Source: Parasutterella muris | GTDB taxonomy: Bacteria; Pseudomonadota; Gammaproteobacteria; Burkholderiales; Burkholderiaceae_F | Reading direction: 5' to 3' | Length of the DNA stretch: 64,000 bases | NCBI RefSeq assembly: GCF_009767915.1 | Contig: NZ_WSRP01000008.1 | Span: forward strand, 1-64,000 | Shown here: one piece after another, positions 1 to 9,118 of the stretch | How the letters are laid out: each line of letters opens with the position of its first letter | How positions within the stretch are numbered: position 1 is the stretch's first letter | The notes under the pieces: generated by a model | Databases searched by the model: none | What the model saw: the letters and a program-made list of their open reading frames with translations, nothing else | What the model was told of the DNA's origin: nothing | Translations under genes and position numbers: made by a program

Positions 1-81
1 GAAAAAATTTCGAATTTATCGTTGAATATTCAGAAGGTTAAAGAAGCTTATTGATACATTTTTCTGGAAAAGTCGGGGGCG

Positions 82-858
82 ATGGTCATGGGCGGCACGA
101 TTGTCGCGACAGTTATGGGCGTACCGCTGGGTACCAGACTCGGACAAATTGTCGGGTGGCAGGGCGCGTTCTTTATCATCGGTCTGGCTGCGGCTGTGAT
201 CTGGCTTGTGATTTACTTTGTGCTGCCCGTTTGCGAAAGCAACCGGGCCGGTTCTCTCAAGAGCCTTCCGGATCTTCTCCGCAGGCCTGCTCTGGTACAG
301 CTGTATCTGCTGACACTGGTGGTCATTCTCGGTCAGTTTACGGTTTACTCCTATATCAGCCCGATTCTCACGACGGTCACCGGTATGGCTGAATCTGAGA
401 CGGTTACGGTCCTTTTCGTATTCGGTATTTCGGGGATTATCGGGACGATTTTGAGCACCCGGTCGCTGGATAAGCATTACTCTATGGCGCTTCTTGTGCC
501 GCTGATCCTCTTGACGCTGTGTCTGGGGTTCTTTGTCCTTTCGATGCGGCAGACATGGACGATGTATGTATTGGTTGTCGTTTGGGGCGCCTGTATCAGT
601 GCGGTGGGCATGGCCTTTCAGACGCTGCTTCTGAACACCGCGCGAGACGCGGCTGACGTTGCTACATCCATGTTTTCAGGGATCTTCAATATTGGCATTG
701 GCGGCGGCGCGTTTATCGGAAGCAAGGTTTCCGTGGCTTTGGGTTTTGCAGCGGTTCCTTATGTGGGTGCGGGTCTCGTCGGAGTCTGCGCACTTGCATG
801 CAGCCTGATTTTCTGTTTTACCGGTTCAGCGGTATTGGGCGTAAAACATCGTTCATAA
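82..858 (+). pseudogene. 5'-truncated MFS efflux transporter (AraJ/SotB-like)
   Basis: The open frame encodes 258 residues of a major facilitator superfamily drug or sugar efflux permease. The VMGVPLGTRLGQ stretch near the start matches the transmembrane 5 region of AraJ/SotB-type permeases, and several hydrophobic helices follow to the end of the family (about TM5 to TM12). Family members are about 390 residues long, so roughly 130 N-terminal residues (TM1-4) are missing. The same frame extends upstream as LEKSGAM, which still looks like MFS sequence, but hits a TGA at 52-54, and the first 60 bases do not look like MFS. It is therefore either a decayed gene with a rearrangement junction near base 60 or an assembly edge. 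No convincing ribosome-binding site precedes the ATG. A working transporter is unlikely. Confidence 0.6.
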
Positions 859-862
859 AAAT

Positions 863-892
863 AGAAAACCGCCCCAAAAGCGGCGGTTTTCT
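863..892 (-). terminator. Rho-independent terminator for aspS
   Basis: GAAAACCGCC pairs with GGCGGTTTTC around a short loop. Read on the minus strand the hairpin is followed by TATTTTTATG, so it fits termination of aspS. It may act in both directions. Confidence 0.7.
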
Positions 893-905
893 CAAAGTTA
901 AGCAG

Positions 906-930
906 GCGGGAGCAGAGCTCCCGCTTTTGT
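906..930 (+). terminator. Rho-independent terminator (plus strand)
   Basis: GCGGGAGC pairs perfectly with GCTCCCGC around an AGA loop and is followed by TTTTGTTT. It would stop plus-strand transcription from the truncated MFS frame before it runs antisense into aspS. Confidence 0.6.
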
Positions 931-933
931 TTA

Positions 934-2727
934 CTACTCGTGCTTGTGTTCGTTGCGCAAGCGGATGTGCAGTTCGCGCAGCTGTTTTTCGTCCACAGGA
1001 GACGGGGCCTGTGTCAGCAGGCACTGTGCTCTCTGAGTCTTCGGGAACGCGATTACGTCACGGATCGAGTCTGCTCCGGTCATCATCGTTACGATACGAT
1101 CGAGACCGAATGCGATACCGCCGTGCGGAGGCGCACCAAACTGGAGGACGTCAAGCAGGAAGCCGAACTTCTGACGAGCTTCTTCTGGACCGATCTTGAG
1201 CGCGGAGAAGACCTTGCTCTGAACGTCGGCCTTGTGAATACGGATAGAGCCGCCGCCGATTTCCCAGCCGTTCAGCACCATGTCGTAGGCTTTGGCGTAG
1301 CAGTTTTCGGGATCGCTTTCGAGTTTGTCCTCGTCGCCGTCCTTCGGACTGGTGAAGGGGTGGTGGCAGGCGACCCAGCGTTCTTCCTCTTCGTCATATT
1401 CGAACATCGGGAATTCAACAACCCAGAGAGGCTTCCAGCCTTCTTCGAACAGGCCGTGTGACTTGCCGAATTCGCTGTGGCCGACTTTCAGGCGAAGTGC
1501 GCCGAGAGAGTCGAAAACAATCTTCTTGCGGTCAGCGCCGAAGAAGATAACGTCGCCGTCCTGAGCGCTGGTTCTTTCGATGATGGCCTGGAGGATTTCG
1601 TCGGAAATATTCTTGACGATCGGGCTCTGAAGACCTTCACGTCCGGCTTTAACGTCATTGACTTTGATATAGGCGAGGCCTTTGGCACCGTAGATCTTGA
1701 CAAACTCGGTGTAGCTGTCGATTTCGCTGCGGGGCATGGAAGCGCCGTGCGGAACGCGAAGGGCTATGACACGGCCGTCACGAAGTTCTGTAGCGGACTT
1801 AAAGACCTTGAAGTCAACATTGGTCATCAGGTCGGTCAGTTCGGTCAGCTTCATCTTGACGCGAAGGTCGGGCTTGTCCGAACCGTAGTTGTTCATTGCG
1901 TCGTTATAAAGCATGACGGGGAACGGATTGACCAGGTCAACATTAATCGTTTCCTTGAACACGTGACGGATCAGGTTTTCCATGATGTCACGGATTTCGA
2001 GTTCGTTAAGGAAGCTGGTTTCGATATCGACCTGTGTGAATTCAGGCTGACGGTCTGCTCTGAGGTCTTCGTCGCGGAAGCATTTAACGATCTGATAGTA
2101 GCGATCGAAGCCGGCGCACATCAGCATCTGTTTAAAGAGCTGAGGAGACTGCGGAAGAGCATAGAACTGGCCGTCATGAACACGGGAAGGGACGAGGTAG
2201 TCTCGAGCGCCTTCCGGAGTGCTCTTTGTCAGCATCGGAGTTTCGATATCGATGAAGCCGAGTTCGTCAAGGTGACGACGGAAGGCCATAGCGGCCTTGT
2301 AGCGAAGCTTCATGTTGCGCTGCATCGGCAGGCGGCGAAGGTCGAGAACTCGGTATGTGAGACGAGTGGTTTCCGAAAGATTTTCATCGTCAAGCAGGAA
2401 GGGCGGAGGAGCGGAAGGATTGAGAATCTTCAGATCCTGAGCCAGAACTTCAACGGCGCCGGAAATGAGGTTTTCATTTCTGGTTCCTTCGGGGCGTGCG
2501 CGGACCAAACCGGTCACTTCAAGAACAAATTCGTTGCGGACTTTGTCGGCTGTTTCAAAAACTTCGGGTCGATCAGGGTCGCAAACGATCTGAACGAGAC
2601 CTTCGCGGTCACGGAGGTCGATAAAGATAACTCCGCCGTGATCGCGGCGTCGGTGCGCCCAGCCGTAGAGGGTAACAGTCTGACCGATATATTTGTCGTC
2701 AATCAGACCGGAATATTGTGTACGCAT
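934..2727 (-). CDS. aspS: Aspartate--tRNA(Asp/Asn) ligase
   Basis: Class II aminoacyl-tRNA synthetase of 597 residues that charges tRNA with aspartate in the cytoplasm. Visible parts are the N-terminal OB-fold anticodon domain ([11 protein letters not shown] at 22-32), the class II catalytic core (motif 2 around [14 protein letters not shown], motif 3 GIAFGLDRI at about 537-545) and the bacterial GAD insertion. Length is normal. His30 and Gly81 match the residues known to mark the non-discriminating AspRS of Pseudomonas (His31/Gly81), whereas E. coli has Leu and Lys there. The enzyme may therefore also make Asp-tRNA(Asn) for later amidation by GatCAB, which is an inference. It lies just downstream of the FmdB gene on the same strand, as in other betaproteobacteria, but without the DUF502 gene often found between them. 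Confidence 0.97.
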   Translation of the reverse strand: MRTQYSGLIDDKYIGQTVTLYGWAHRRRDHGGVIFIDLRDREGLVQIVCDPDRPEVFETADKVRNEFVLEVTGLVRARPEGTRNENLISGAVEVLAQDLKILNPSAPPPFLLDDENLSETTRLTYRVLDLRRLPMQRNMKLRYKAAMAFRRHLDELGFIDIETPMLTKSTPEGARDYLVPSRVHDGQFYALPQSPQLFKQMLMCAGFDRYYQIVKCFRDEDLRADRQPEFTQVDIETSFLNELEIRDIMENLIRHVFKETINVDLVNPFPVMLYNDAMNNYGSDKPDLRVKMKLTELTDLMTNVDFKVFKSATELRDGRVIALRVPHGASMPRSEIDSYTEFVKIYGAKGLAYIKVNDVKAGREGLQSPIVKNISDEILQAIIERTSAQDGDVIFFGADRKKIVFDSLGALRLKVGHSEFGKSHGLFEEGWKPLWVVEFPMFEYDEEEERWVACHHPFTSPKDGDEDKLESDPENCYAKAYDMVLNGWEIGGGSIRIHKADVQSKVFSALKIGPEEARQKFGFLLDVLQFGAPPHGGIAFGLDRIVTMMTGADSIRDVIAFPKTQRAQCLLTQAPSPVDEKQLRELHIRLRNEHKHE

Positions 2728-2853
2728 TCAAAAACTCCGATAACTCAGGCATCACAGAGATGCCTAAAATGGTGATTGGTTAATTTTAAACAATGTGATT
2801 AGGAATATACGAAACCGGTGCAGGAAGATTCTTAAAGTGCCGAAGGCGGGGCC

Positions 2854-3099
2854 TTAGGAAGATTTCTTTCCGCTGCTGTCGTCGCGTGCGTGCGAGGCTG
2901 GAAGTGCGGCAGAGGAGCCCCCTTTAAAGTCGGTTGCATACCAGCCTTTGCCTCTGAGCTCAAAGCCCGGAGCGGAGAGCTGTTTGACCAGGGTTTCTTT
3001 TCCGCAGTTAGGGCAGTGGGTCAGAGGAGCGTCAGAGTATTTCTGAAGAGCGTCCTTTGTGTAACCGCAATTAGAACATTTATATGAATAAATAGGCAT
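2854..3099 (-). CDS. FmdB-family zinc-ribbon protein
   Basis: Small protein of 81 residues beginning MPIYSYKC, the typical start of the FmdB/CxxC_CxxC_SSSS family. Two CxxC pairs (Cys8/Cys11 and Cys29/Cys32) form a zinc ribbon, followed by a low-complexity Ser/Ala/Lys tail. The frame is open further upstream, but the ATG at 3097-3099 gives the conserved N-terminus and has a weak GAG ahead of it. The family is described as a putative regulator and its biochemical role is not established. Its position upstream of aspS on the same strand is conserved in betaproteobacteria and suggests co-transcription across the roughly 125-bp gap. Confidence 0.85.
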   Translation of the reverse strand: MPIYSYKCSNCGYTKDALQKYSDAPLTHCPNCGKETLVKQLSAPGFELRGKGWYATDFKGGSSAALPASHARDDSSGKKSS

Positions 3100-3177
3100 T
3101 TTTTGCTCGAACTGTCTCGTTACTAATTCGAATCGATCATTATGGCACATTCCGAGTAAAAGACGGTTTTGTATGAC

Positions 3178-3210
3178 ATAAAAACGGCCGGAACTCCTGT
3201 TCCGGCCGTT
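3178..3210 (-). terminator. Rho-independent terminator for the EF-G-like gene
   Basis: AACGGCCGGA pairs with TCCGGCCGTT. On the minus strand the hairpin is followed by TTTTTATG directly downstream of the EF-G-like stop codon. Confidence 0.75.
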
Positions 3211-3238
3211 GCTGTCAGATTAGAAGCAGAAGCCGAGG

Positions 3239-5290
3239 TTATTCATCGTCATCTTTACGCTGATAGTTCGCGGCGAGCTCCATTTGGCGCTGCATCGGAA
3301 CAGGAGCGTAGCCCGCGAGTTCCATAGAGTAGCTTCCCGCGCCCTGAGTAATGGCGTTCAGACGCGCAGCGTAGCCGTCGAGCTCGGAGAGAGGAGCGGT
3401 ACCGGAGATAAGCATCATGCCGCCCGCTAGGTTGGCTGTGCCGGTCACCTGACCGCGTCTGCTGGAGAGGTCGCCGGTGATATCGCCCATGCAGGTGTCG
3501 GGCGCGACGATTTCGATTTCAACGATCGGTTCAAGCACAGTCGGTTTTGCCTTGGAGAGCGCATCGAGCATGGCTTTTCTGCCTGCTGAAACGAACGCGA
3601 CTTCCTTAGAGTCAACCGGATGGCTCTTACCGTCATAAACAACGACGCGAACGTCATGGATCGGGTAGCCTGCGACGAAGCCGGTTGAAAGCGCATCTCT
3701 GACGCCCTTTTCCACAGCCGGGATAAAGTTGTAGGGGATAGCGCCGCCTTTAACTTCGTCGACAAACTCGAATCCTGTGCCTCTTTCTTTCGGTTCGATG
3801 CGCAGATAAACTTCACCGAACTGGCCGGCACCGCCGGTCTGTTTCTTATGTCTGGCGTGACCTTCCGCATTGGCAGAAATCGTTTCGCGATACGGAATTC
3901 TCGGAGTGCGTGTGTTGACTTCGAGTTTGAACTGAGCAGCCACTCTTTCAAGAACGCTGCGCAGATGCTGAGCGCTTAAACCGCGAAGCACGGTTTCGTT
4001 CAGCGTCGTATCGTGTTCAAGTTCAAGTGTCGGATCTTCGGACAGGAGCTTATTCAGGATGTCGGACAAGCGGCCTTCGTCTCCGCGGCGTGCCGGAGAG
4101 ATCGCCAGACCGAACATGGGTTTCGGGAAGCTCAGCGGCTTCATGCGAATGTTGTCGTGTTCATGAGAGGCGTGCAGAACGCTGTCAAACACCAGTTCTT
4201 CAATCTTTGAAACGACGCCGATATCACCCGGTACCAATTCACGGACTTCGGTTGTTTCTTTGCCCTGAAGAATCATAGGATGACTGATCTTGATCGCTTT
4301 TTTGTTGTCGTTGACAAACAGCTGGTCATCGCGGTGCAGGGTACCCTGATGAATGCGGAAGACGCCGACCTTGCCGATGTACGGGTCATTAACGACTTTG
4401 AAGATATGAGCGACAAGCGGCAGTTCCGGATCAGCGGTAATGTTGACGTCGTTGCCTTCTTCGTCGGTAAAGAGCGGAGCGTTGGATTCAGAGGGGTTCG
4501 GCAGATGGCGGACCATCACATTGATCAGATCGTCGACGCCGGCGCCGGTTTTGCCGGAAACGAAGCAGATCGGGATGATGTGGCCTTCACGCAGGGCCTG
4601 AGTGAGCGGACCGTGCAGCGTGGAAGGATCGGCAGAGCCCTCTTCGAGGTAGCGCTCCATCGCTTCGTCGTCCACTTCAACGACCTGTTCTACGAAAGCG
4701 CGGTGAACTTCTTCGACGCTCAGAAAATCGGCTTCACCGTGATCTTTAGCAAAGCAGTCGATGACTCGGGAGCCGTTGTTTGCGGGAAGGTTAATCGGCA
4801 TTACTTCATTACCGAAAGCCTCTTTGAGCTCTTCGATCAGTTTTGGCAGGTCCAGATGTTCGGCGTCGATCTTGTTGACAATGATCATGCGGTTTAACTT
4901 GCGTTCTTTAGCCCAGTCCATCATTCGGCGTGTCATCAGCTGAATTCCGGCGGTCGCGTCGACAACGACAGCCGCGGTCTTAACCGCGTCAAGTGCGCCG
5001 AGAGCCTGTCCGACAAAGTCCGGGTATCCCGGGGTATCGATCATGTGCACGCGAACTTCGGTGCCGTCAACATTGTCCCATTCAAAATGCGTACAGGCAG
5101 CGCGCAGAGAGTGCTGCACAGCCTTTTCAAGCGGATCAGAGTCGCAGACGGTGGTGCCGCGTTCGACAGAACCGCAGGTGATGATCATGCCAGCTTTAGC
5201 AAGAATCCCTTCAGCGAGAGTGGTCTTGCCGCACCCTCCATGTCCAACTAACGCAACGGTTCGGAGATTTTCTGTTTTAAAAATAGGCAT
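3239..5290 (-). CDS. Elongation factor G-like GTPase (EF-G-2/FusA2 type)
   Basis: Translational GTPase of 683 residues with the EF-G domain order: G domain, domain II, then domains III-V. The G1 motif is GHGGCGKT (16-23), G3 is DTPG (85-88) and G4 is NKID (139-142). Canonical EF-G has AHIDAGKTT at G1. The GHGGxGKT form and the short MPIFKTENLR start are typical of the EF-G-2/FusA2 branch of second-copy EF-G proteins. A canonical fusA in the str operon is therefore expected elsewhere. Members of this branch differ in whether they support translocation, so the role is uncertain (translocation, recycling or a stress function). An AGGAAAGGA ribosome-binding site precedes the ATG. The gene stands alone, divergent from hisN. 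Confidence 0.9.
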   Translation of the reverse strand: MPIFKTENLRTVALVGHGGCGKTTLAEGILAKAGMIITCGSVERGTTVCDSDPLEKAVQHSLRAACTHFEWDNVDGTEVRVHMIDTPGYPDFVGQALGALDAVKTAAVVVDATAGIQLMTRRMMDWAKERKLNRMIIVNKIDAEHLDLPKLIEELKEAFGNEVMPINLPANNGSRVIDCFAKDHGEADFLSVEEVHRAFVEQVVEVDDEAMERYLEEGSADPSTLHGPLTQALREGHIIPICFVSGKTGAGVDDLINVMVRHLPNPSESNAPLFTDEEGNDVNITADPELPLVAHIFKVVNDPYIGKVGVFRIHQGTLHRDDQLFVNDNKKAIKISHPMILQGKETTEVRELVPGDIGVVSKIEELVFDSVLHASHEHDNIRMKPLSFPKPMFGLAISPARRGDEGRLSDILNKLLSEDPTLELEHDTTLNETVLRGLSAQHLRSVLERVAAQFKLEVNTRTPRIPYRETISANAEGHARHKKQTGGAGQFGEVYLRIEPKERGTGFEFVDEVKGGAIPYNFIPAVEKGVRDALSTGFVAGYPIHDVRVVVYDGKSHPVDSKEVAFVSAGRKAMLDALSKAKPTVLEPIVEIEIVAPDTCMGDITGDLSSRRGQVTGTANLAGGMMLISGTAPLSELDGYAARLNAITQGAGSYSMELAGYAPVPMQRQMELAANYQRKDDDE

Positions 5291-5441
5291 GATGCTCTAA
5301 TCCTTTCCTCGTGATTGATAAAGTATTTCTGATTGTGAAACATTCATCCCGCTTTGTCGAGATGCTTTTATGGTAAAAAAACAAATTATTTAATTGTTTC
5401 TGCCTGACGGACGCCGGGCGTATACCCTGTGAGGAATGGAC

Positions 5442-6284
5442 ATGGAATTTCAGTCATATTGTTCCGAGTGCACCAAAGAAGAATTTGAACTCTTTGAACC
5501 GGCGATCGAGCACTTAATTTCGCTCGCAAACTCAGAGATCCTTCCGAGATTTCTCTCCGGAACGCGAGTCTTTGACAAAAAAGACCATACGCCGGTGACC
5601 GAAGCGGATAAAGGGGCAGAGCGCATCATGCGCGAGTGGATTGAAAAAGAGTTCCCCGAGCACGGCATTTTCGGAGAGGAATACGGCATTAGAGAGGCGA
5701 GAGCTCTGCAGTATCCCAAATACCGCTGGATTCTTGATCCGATTGACGGAACGCGCGCGTTTATCACCAACGCATTTCATTTCGGTACCTTGATCGCCGT
5801 CGAGAAGGACAGCGGCGAAGGGTTCCGCCCGATGATCGGAGTGATTTCGCACCCGCACGTCGGCGTTTGGCTGATGGGAGACGGAAAGAAGACAGAGCTT
5901 CATCTTCGCGACGGATCCGTGCGTGAGGAGCACGTTCGCGACACAGAGCGGTTCGAAGACGCGACGCTTCTTGTGACTTCTCACTGGACAACTCCGGAAC
6001 AGAAAGGCGGCCATCAGCTTCAGGAACTGGTTGATAAAGCCAAGCTTTACCGCACCTGGGGCGACTGCTTCGGATATTTCTCTGTAGCGACGGGAGGAGC
6101 CGACATCATGATCGACCCGGATCTCAACTATTGGGATGTGGCAGCGCTTGTACCGGTTATTGAAGGTGCGGGCGGAGCGCTGGTCAGCACAAATGGCGGA
6201 AACCCGCTGAAAGAGTTATCCGCGGTCGCTTCTAATAAACATCTGCTGCCTAAGGTTCTGCAGGTCCTGGAAAAAGATCGCTAG
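5442..6284 (+). CDS. hisN: Histidinol-phosphatase, inositol monophosphatase family
   Basis: Mg-dependent phosphatase of the IMPase fold, 280 residues. Metal-binding motifs are GEE (78-80) and DPIDGTRAF (99-107), with a later YWDVAAL motif. The TRAFI and FGTLI wording and WGDCFGYF favour the HisN type (histidinol phosphate to histidinol, penultimate step of histidine synthesis) over inositol monophosphatase SuhB. Two ATGs lie six bases apart, at 5436 and 5442. GAGG ends only one base before the first but sits seven bases before the second, so the second is chosen. No other his gene is nearby. A different IMPase-family phosphomonoesterase activity cannot be excluded. Confidence 0.85.
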   Translation: MEFQSYCSECTKEEFELFEPAIEHLISLANSEILPRFLSGTRVFDKKDHTPVTEADKGAERIMREWIEKEFPEHGIFGEEYGIREARALQYPKYRWILDPIDGTRAFITNAFHFGTLIAVEKDSGEGFRPMIGVISHPHVGVWLMGDGKKTELHLRDGSVREEHVRDTERFEDATLLVTSHWTTPEQKGGHQLQELVDKAKLYRTWGDCFGYFSVATGGADIMIDPDLNYWDVAALVPVIEGAGGALVSTNGGNPLKELSAVASNKHLLPKVLQVLEKDR

Positions 6285-6417
6285 CTACTTAATTTATTGA
6301 AAGTTGTTTCGAGATTAGAGCGCAGGAAACACTCGTTTTCAAATATAAATATTTTGTAATTTGCAAATAATTCTTTTCTGAGAAACTAACTTACAGGACA
6401 TCTCTGAAAAGAAAAAT

Positions 6418-7824
6418 ATGAAATCCACCGCCTCTATTCTCGCAACAGCCGTGGTCCTGACGACGCTGACGGGCTGCGTCACGACACCGGACTTTCAGAT
6501 GACGGAAGAGCAGAAAAATGTGATTCCGCAGCGCTGGCTGGGACCTAGTGTTCAATGTCAGGAATCAATCAACAACTTAGCCGAGTGGTGGGCCACCTGG
6601 TCCGATCCCGAGATCGCTCTTTTAGTGGAGAAATCCCAGAGCGCCAATACGGATATTCGAGTCGCCCGGGAGAATCTCAGACAGGCCGATGCCGCGATGA
6701 CGATCGCTAACGCCGGGATGTTTCCTCAGGCCGACGGTGAATTTCGCGGCGGAAGAAGCCATTTTGGCGGAACCGGCTCGAACTCTTTTCAGATAGGGCT
6801 GAATCTCAGCTTAACGCTTGACGCCGGCGGCCGCTATGCCGCTGCGCAGGCCGCTTTCTCCGATTATCTCTACAGTAAGGCTTCCTTAGGTCAGGTGCAG
6901 ACTGCGATTGCCGCCCGTGTGGCTCAGGCTTATATCAGCCTGCGTCTGGCTCAAAGAAGAGTATCCGTTGCCGAGCAGAACCTGAAAACCCAGCAGGAAG
7001 CATACGATTTGGCAAATTGGCGCTACAAAGCGGGACTGGTTTCCTCCACGGACGTCGATCAGGCGATCACTTCGCTTGAGCAGACAAAAGCGTCGATTCC
7101 CGTATACGCGGCTCAGGTTCATCAATACCGCAATCTTCTTGCGGTGCTCACCAGCAGCCGTCCCGATGAAGTCGGGCTGCATCAGGTAAAAGAGATTCCT
7201 CAGCCGCCGAAAAATCTTGCGCTGTCGATTCCCGGAGAAGTGCTTCGCAATCGTCCGGATGTGAGGGCGTCGGAAGCTCAGGTGATGTCGGCGATGGCGC
7301 GCGTGACACAGGCTCGCTCGGCACTTTTCCCGAGCCTTACGATCAGCGGTTCATTCGGCTTTTCCGCTTCGACCTTTGGCGCCTTGGGGGACGCCGGAAC
7401 ACAGTCCTCTTCAGGTTTCGGCACGCTGAACATTCCGATCTTCCATGCCGGCTCACTTCTCGCTCAGCTCGAGCAGCGCAATTCTCAGCTTGAATCGGCT
7501 CGTATTAACTACGAGGCGAGCCTTTTAAAGGGCGTTCAGGAAGTGGAAGACGCGCTCAATACCATTTGGGCGCAGCAGCTCAGAGAGAAATCACTTCGGG
7601 AAGCGGAACGCTCGGCAAGAAGCGCGGCGATTTCCGCTCAGCAGGATTACAACGCCGGGCTGCAGGACTTCACAGTGGTTCTAACGACTCAGCGCACCCT
7701 GCTGACGGTTCAGGAAGCGCTTGCGAGCGTGGAAGCAGAAATTTCAAACGGTTATGTCGCTCTATACAAAGCAGTTGGCGGCGGTTGGCCTGTTCCTCAG
7801 GAGTTCAAAGAAAATGACAAATAA
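6418..7824 (+). CDS. Efflux outer-membrane lipoprotein (NodT/OprM family)
   Basis: Protein of 468 residues with a lipoprotein signal: hydrophobic N-terminus and lipobox LTGC with Cys20 as the lipidated residue. Two outer-membrane efflux repeats with long alpha-helical stretches follow (for example LRQADAAMTIANAG and a later equivalent), as in the TolC/OprM channel family. It should form the trimeric outer-membrane duct of the tripartite pump encoded by the next three genes. The next gene overlaps its 3' end by 11 bases, so the four genes look like one transcription unit starting here. The 130-bp AT-rich region upstream is the likely promoter area. Confidence 0.92.
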   Translation: MKSTASILATAVVLTTLTGCVTTPDFQMTEEQKNVIPQRWLGPSVQCQESINNLAEWWATWSDPEIALLVEKSQSANTDIRVARENLRQADAAMTIANAGMFPQADGEFRGGRSHFGGTGSNSFQIGLNLSLTLDAGGRYAAAQAAFSDYLYSKASLGQVQTAIAARVAQAYISLRLAQRRVSVAEQNLKTQQEAYDLANWRYKAGLVSSTDVDQAITSLEQTKASIPVYAAQVHQYRNLLAVLTSSRPDEVGLHQVKEIPQPPKNLALSIPGEVLRNRPDVRASEAQVMSAMARVTQARSALFPSLTISGSFGFSASTFGALGDAGTQSSSGFGTLNIPIFHAGSLLAQLEQRNSQLESARINYEASLLKGVQEVEDALNTIWAQQLREKSLREAERSARSAAISAQQDYNAGLQDFTVVLTTQRTLLTVQEALASVEAEISNGYVALYKAVGGGWPVPQEFKENDK

Positions 7825-9118
7825 AACTGACAGCAAAAAGACGTTGGACGCGGATACACAGGCTCTTCTCGGAGAGAAACAGCCTCGTCCTTTCTATAAA
7901 CGGGCATCTTTTTGGACCGCGGCGGCTGTGATAGGCATCTGCTGCTATGGCGGCTACTATCTTTACGGCTCGCGTTCCGATTCGAAGGTCTCTTTTGTGA
8001 CCGCGCCGATGGGAAAGGGCGGTCTGCGTGTGGACGTCACGGCAAATGGAACACTGAATCCGATCAGAACGGTTTCCCTTGGCAGCGAACTCTCCGGCAT
8101 CGTCCGTAAAGTTAACGTGGATGTGAATGATCCGGTCAAAAAAGGGCAGATTCTTATTGAGCTTGACGACACTAAGCTGTCTGCTTCTGTCGAGCGCGCC
8201 AAGGCGACGCTGCAGCTCTCTAAAGCGAGCTTGGCTGAAGCCGAGGCGACTTTGAAGGAAGCAAAGGCGAAACTTGCCAGACTTCAGGAAGTGCGTCGTC
8301 TGTCGGGAGGCAAGAGCCCGAGTAAGACGGAACTTGACGCTCAGGAGGCTTTAGTGGCAAAGAGCGCGGCCTCAGTGGACAGCGCTAAAGCGAAAATCAC
8401 GGACAGCGAAGAGGCACTCAAATCCGCTGAGTCCGACTTATCGAAAACGAAGATCGTTTCTCCGATCGACGGAGTCGTGCTCGCGCGTTCCGTGGAACCC
8501 GGTTATGCCGTTGCGGCGACTTTGCAGGCGGTTGAACTGCTGAAATTGGCCACAGACCTAAAGAGTTTGGAGCTGCGCATTAACGTGGACGAAGCGGATG
8601 TCGGTGCGGTCAAACCCGGACAGAAATCCAGTTTCACGGTGAGCGCGTATCCGGATCGAAAGTTTCCGGCTGAACTGAAGAAGGTTGCGTACGGTTCGAC
8701 GCAAACGGACAACGTCATCACATATGTCACGTATTTGGAAGTGAACAATCCCGACATGCTTCTGCTGCCGGGAATGACAGCGACAGCGAGCATTCGGACT
8801 GTGTCTTTGAAAGACGCTACATTAGTGCCCAATACCGCGCTTCGCTTCCAGCCCTCCGAAGCGACTGAAAAGAAAGAAAGCGCAATGGGGATGTTCGGCC
8901 CTCCGATGCGCCGCTCGTCAGCACAGAAGAGTTCCGGAACCGTGCTGAGTCCGAGCGCAGGTCAGAAAAAAGCGACGGTATACGTACTGCGTGAGGGCAA
9001 AGCCGCGCCTGTGGAGATTACGGTTGGTTATTCAGACGGCAAGAGAACACAGGTGGTTGACGGCCCTCTGAAAGCCGGAGACGAGGTCATAGTAGATCAA
9101 AGACGCGGAGCCAAATAA
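7814..9118 (+). CDS. macA: Periplasmic adaptor protein of a MacAB-type efflux pump
   Basis: Membrane fusion protein of 434 residues. It has one N-terminal membrane anchor (about 31-51) after a cytoplasmic tail, a split biotinyl-lipoyl domain (GIVRKVNVDVNDPVKKGQ and VVLARSVEPGYAV), an alanine/lysine-rich coiled-coil hairpin between them, and a beta-barrel domain. It links the inner-membrane ABC complex to the outer-membrane channel. The start ATG lies inside the end of the channel gene in another frame, and the stop TAA overlaps the next ATG (TAATG), which indicates translational coupling. Substrate is not deducible. Macrolides, peptides or lipids are all known for the family. Confidence 0.9.
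   Translation: MTNKTDSKKTLDADTQALLGEKQPRPFYKRASFWTAAAVIGICCYGGYYLYGSRSDSKVSFVTAPMGKGGLRVDVTANGTLNPIRTVSLGSELSGIVRKVNVDVNDPVKKGQILIELDDTKLSASVERAKATLQLSKASLAEAEATLKEAKAKLARLQEVRRLSGGKSPSKTELDAQEALVAKSAASVDSAKAKITDSEEALKSAESDLSKTKIVSPIDGVVLARSVEPGYAVAATLQAVELLKLATDLKSLELRINVDEADVGAVKPGQKSSFTVSAYPDRKFPAELKKVAYGSTQTDNVITYVTYLEVNNPDMLLLPGMTATASIRTVSLKDATLVPNTALRFQPSEATEKKESAMGMFGPPMRRSSAQKSSGTVLSPSAGQKKATVYVLREGKAAPVEITVGYSDGKRTQVVDGPLKAGDEVIVDQRRGAK

Noticed and set aside
1477-2775. Plus-strand open frame opposite aspS (432 codons)
   Set aside because: It is the antisense image of a well-conserved synthetase and has no start site or family.
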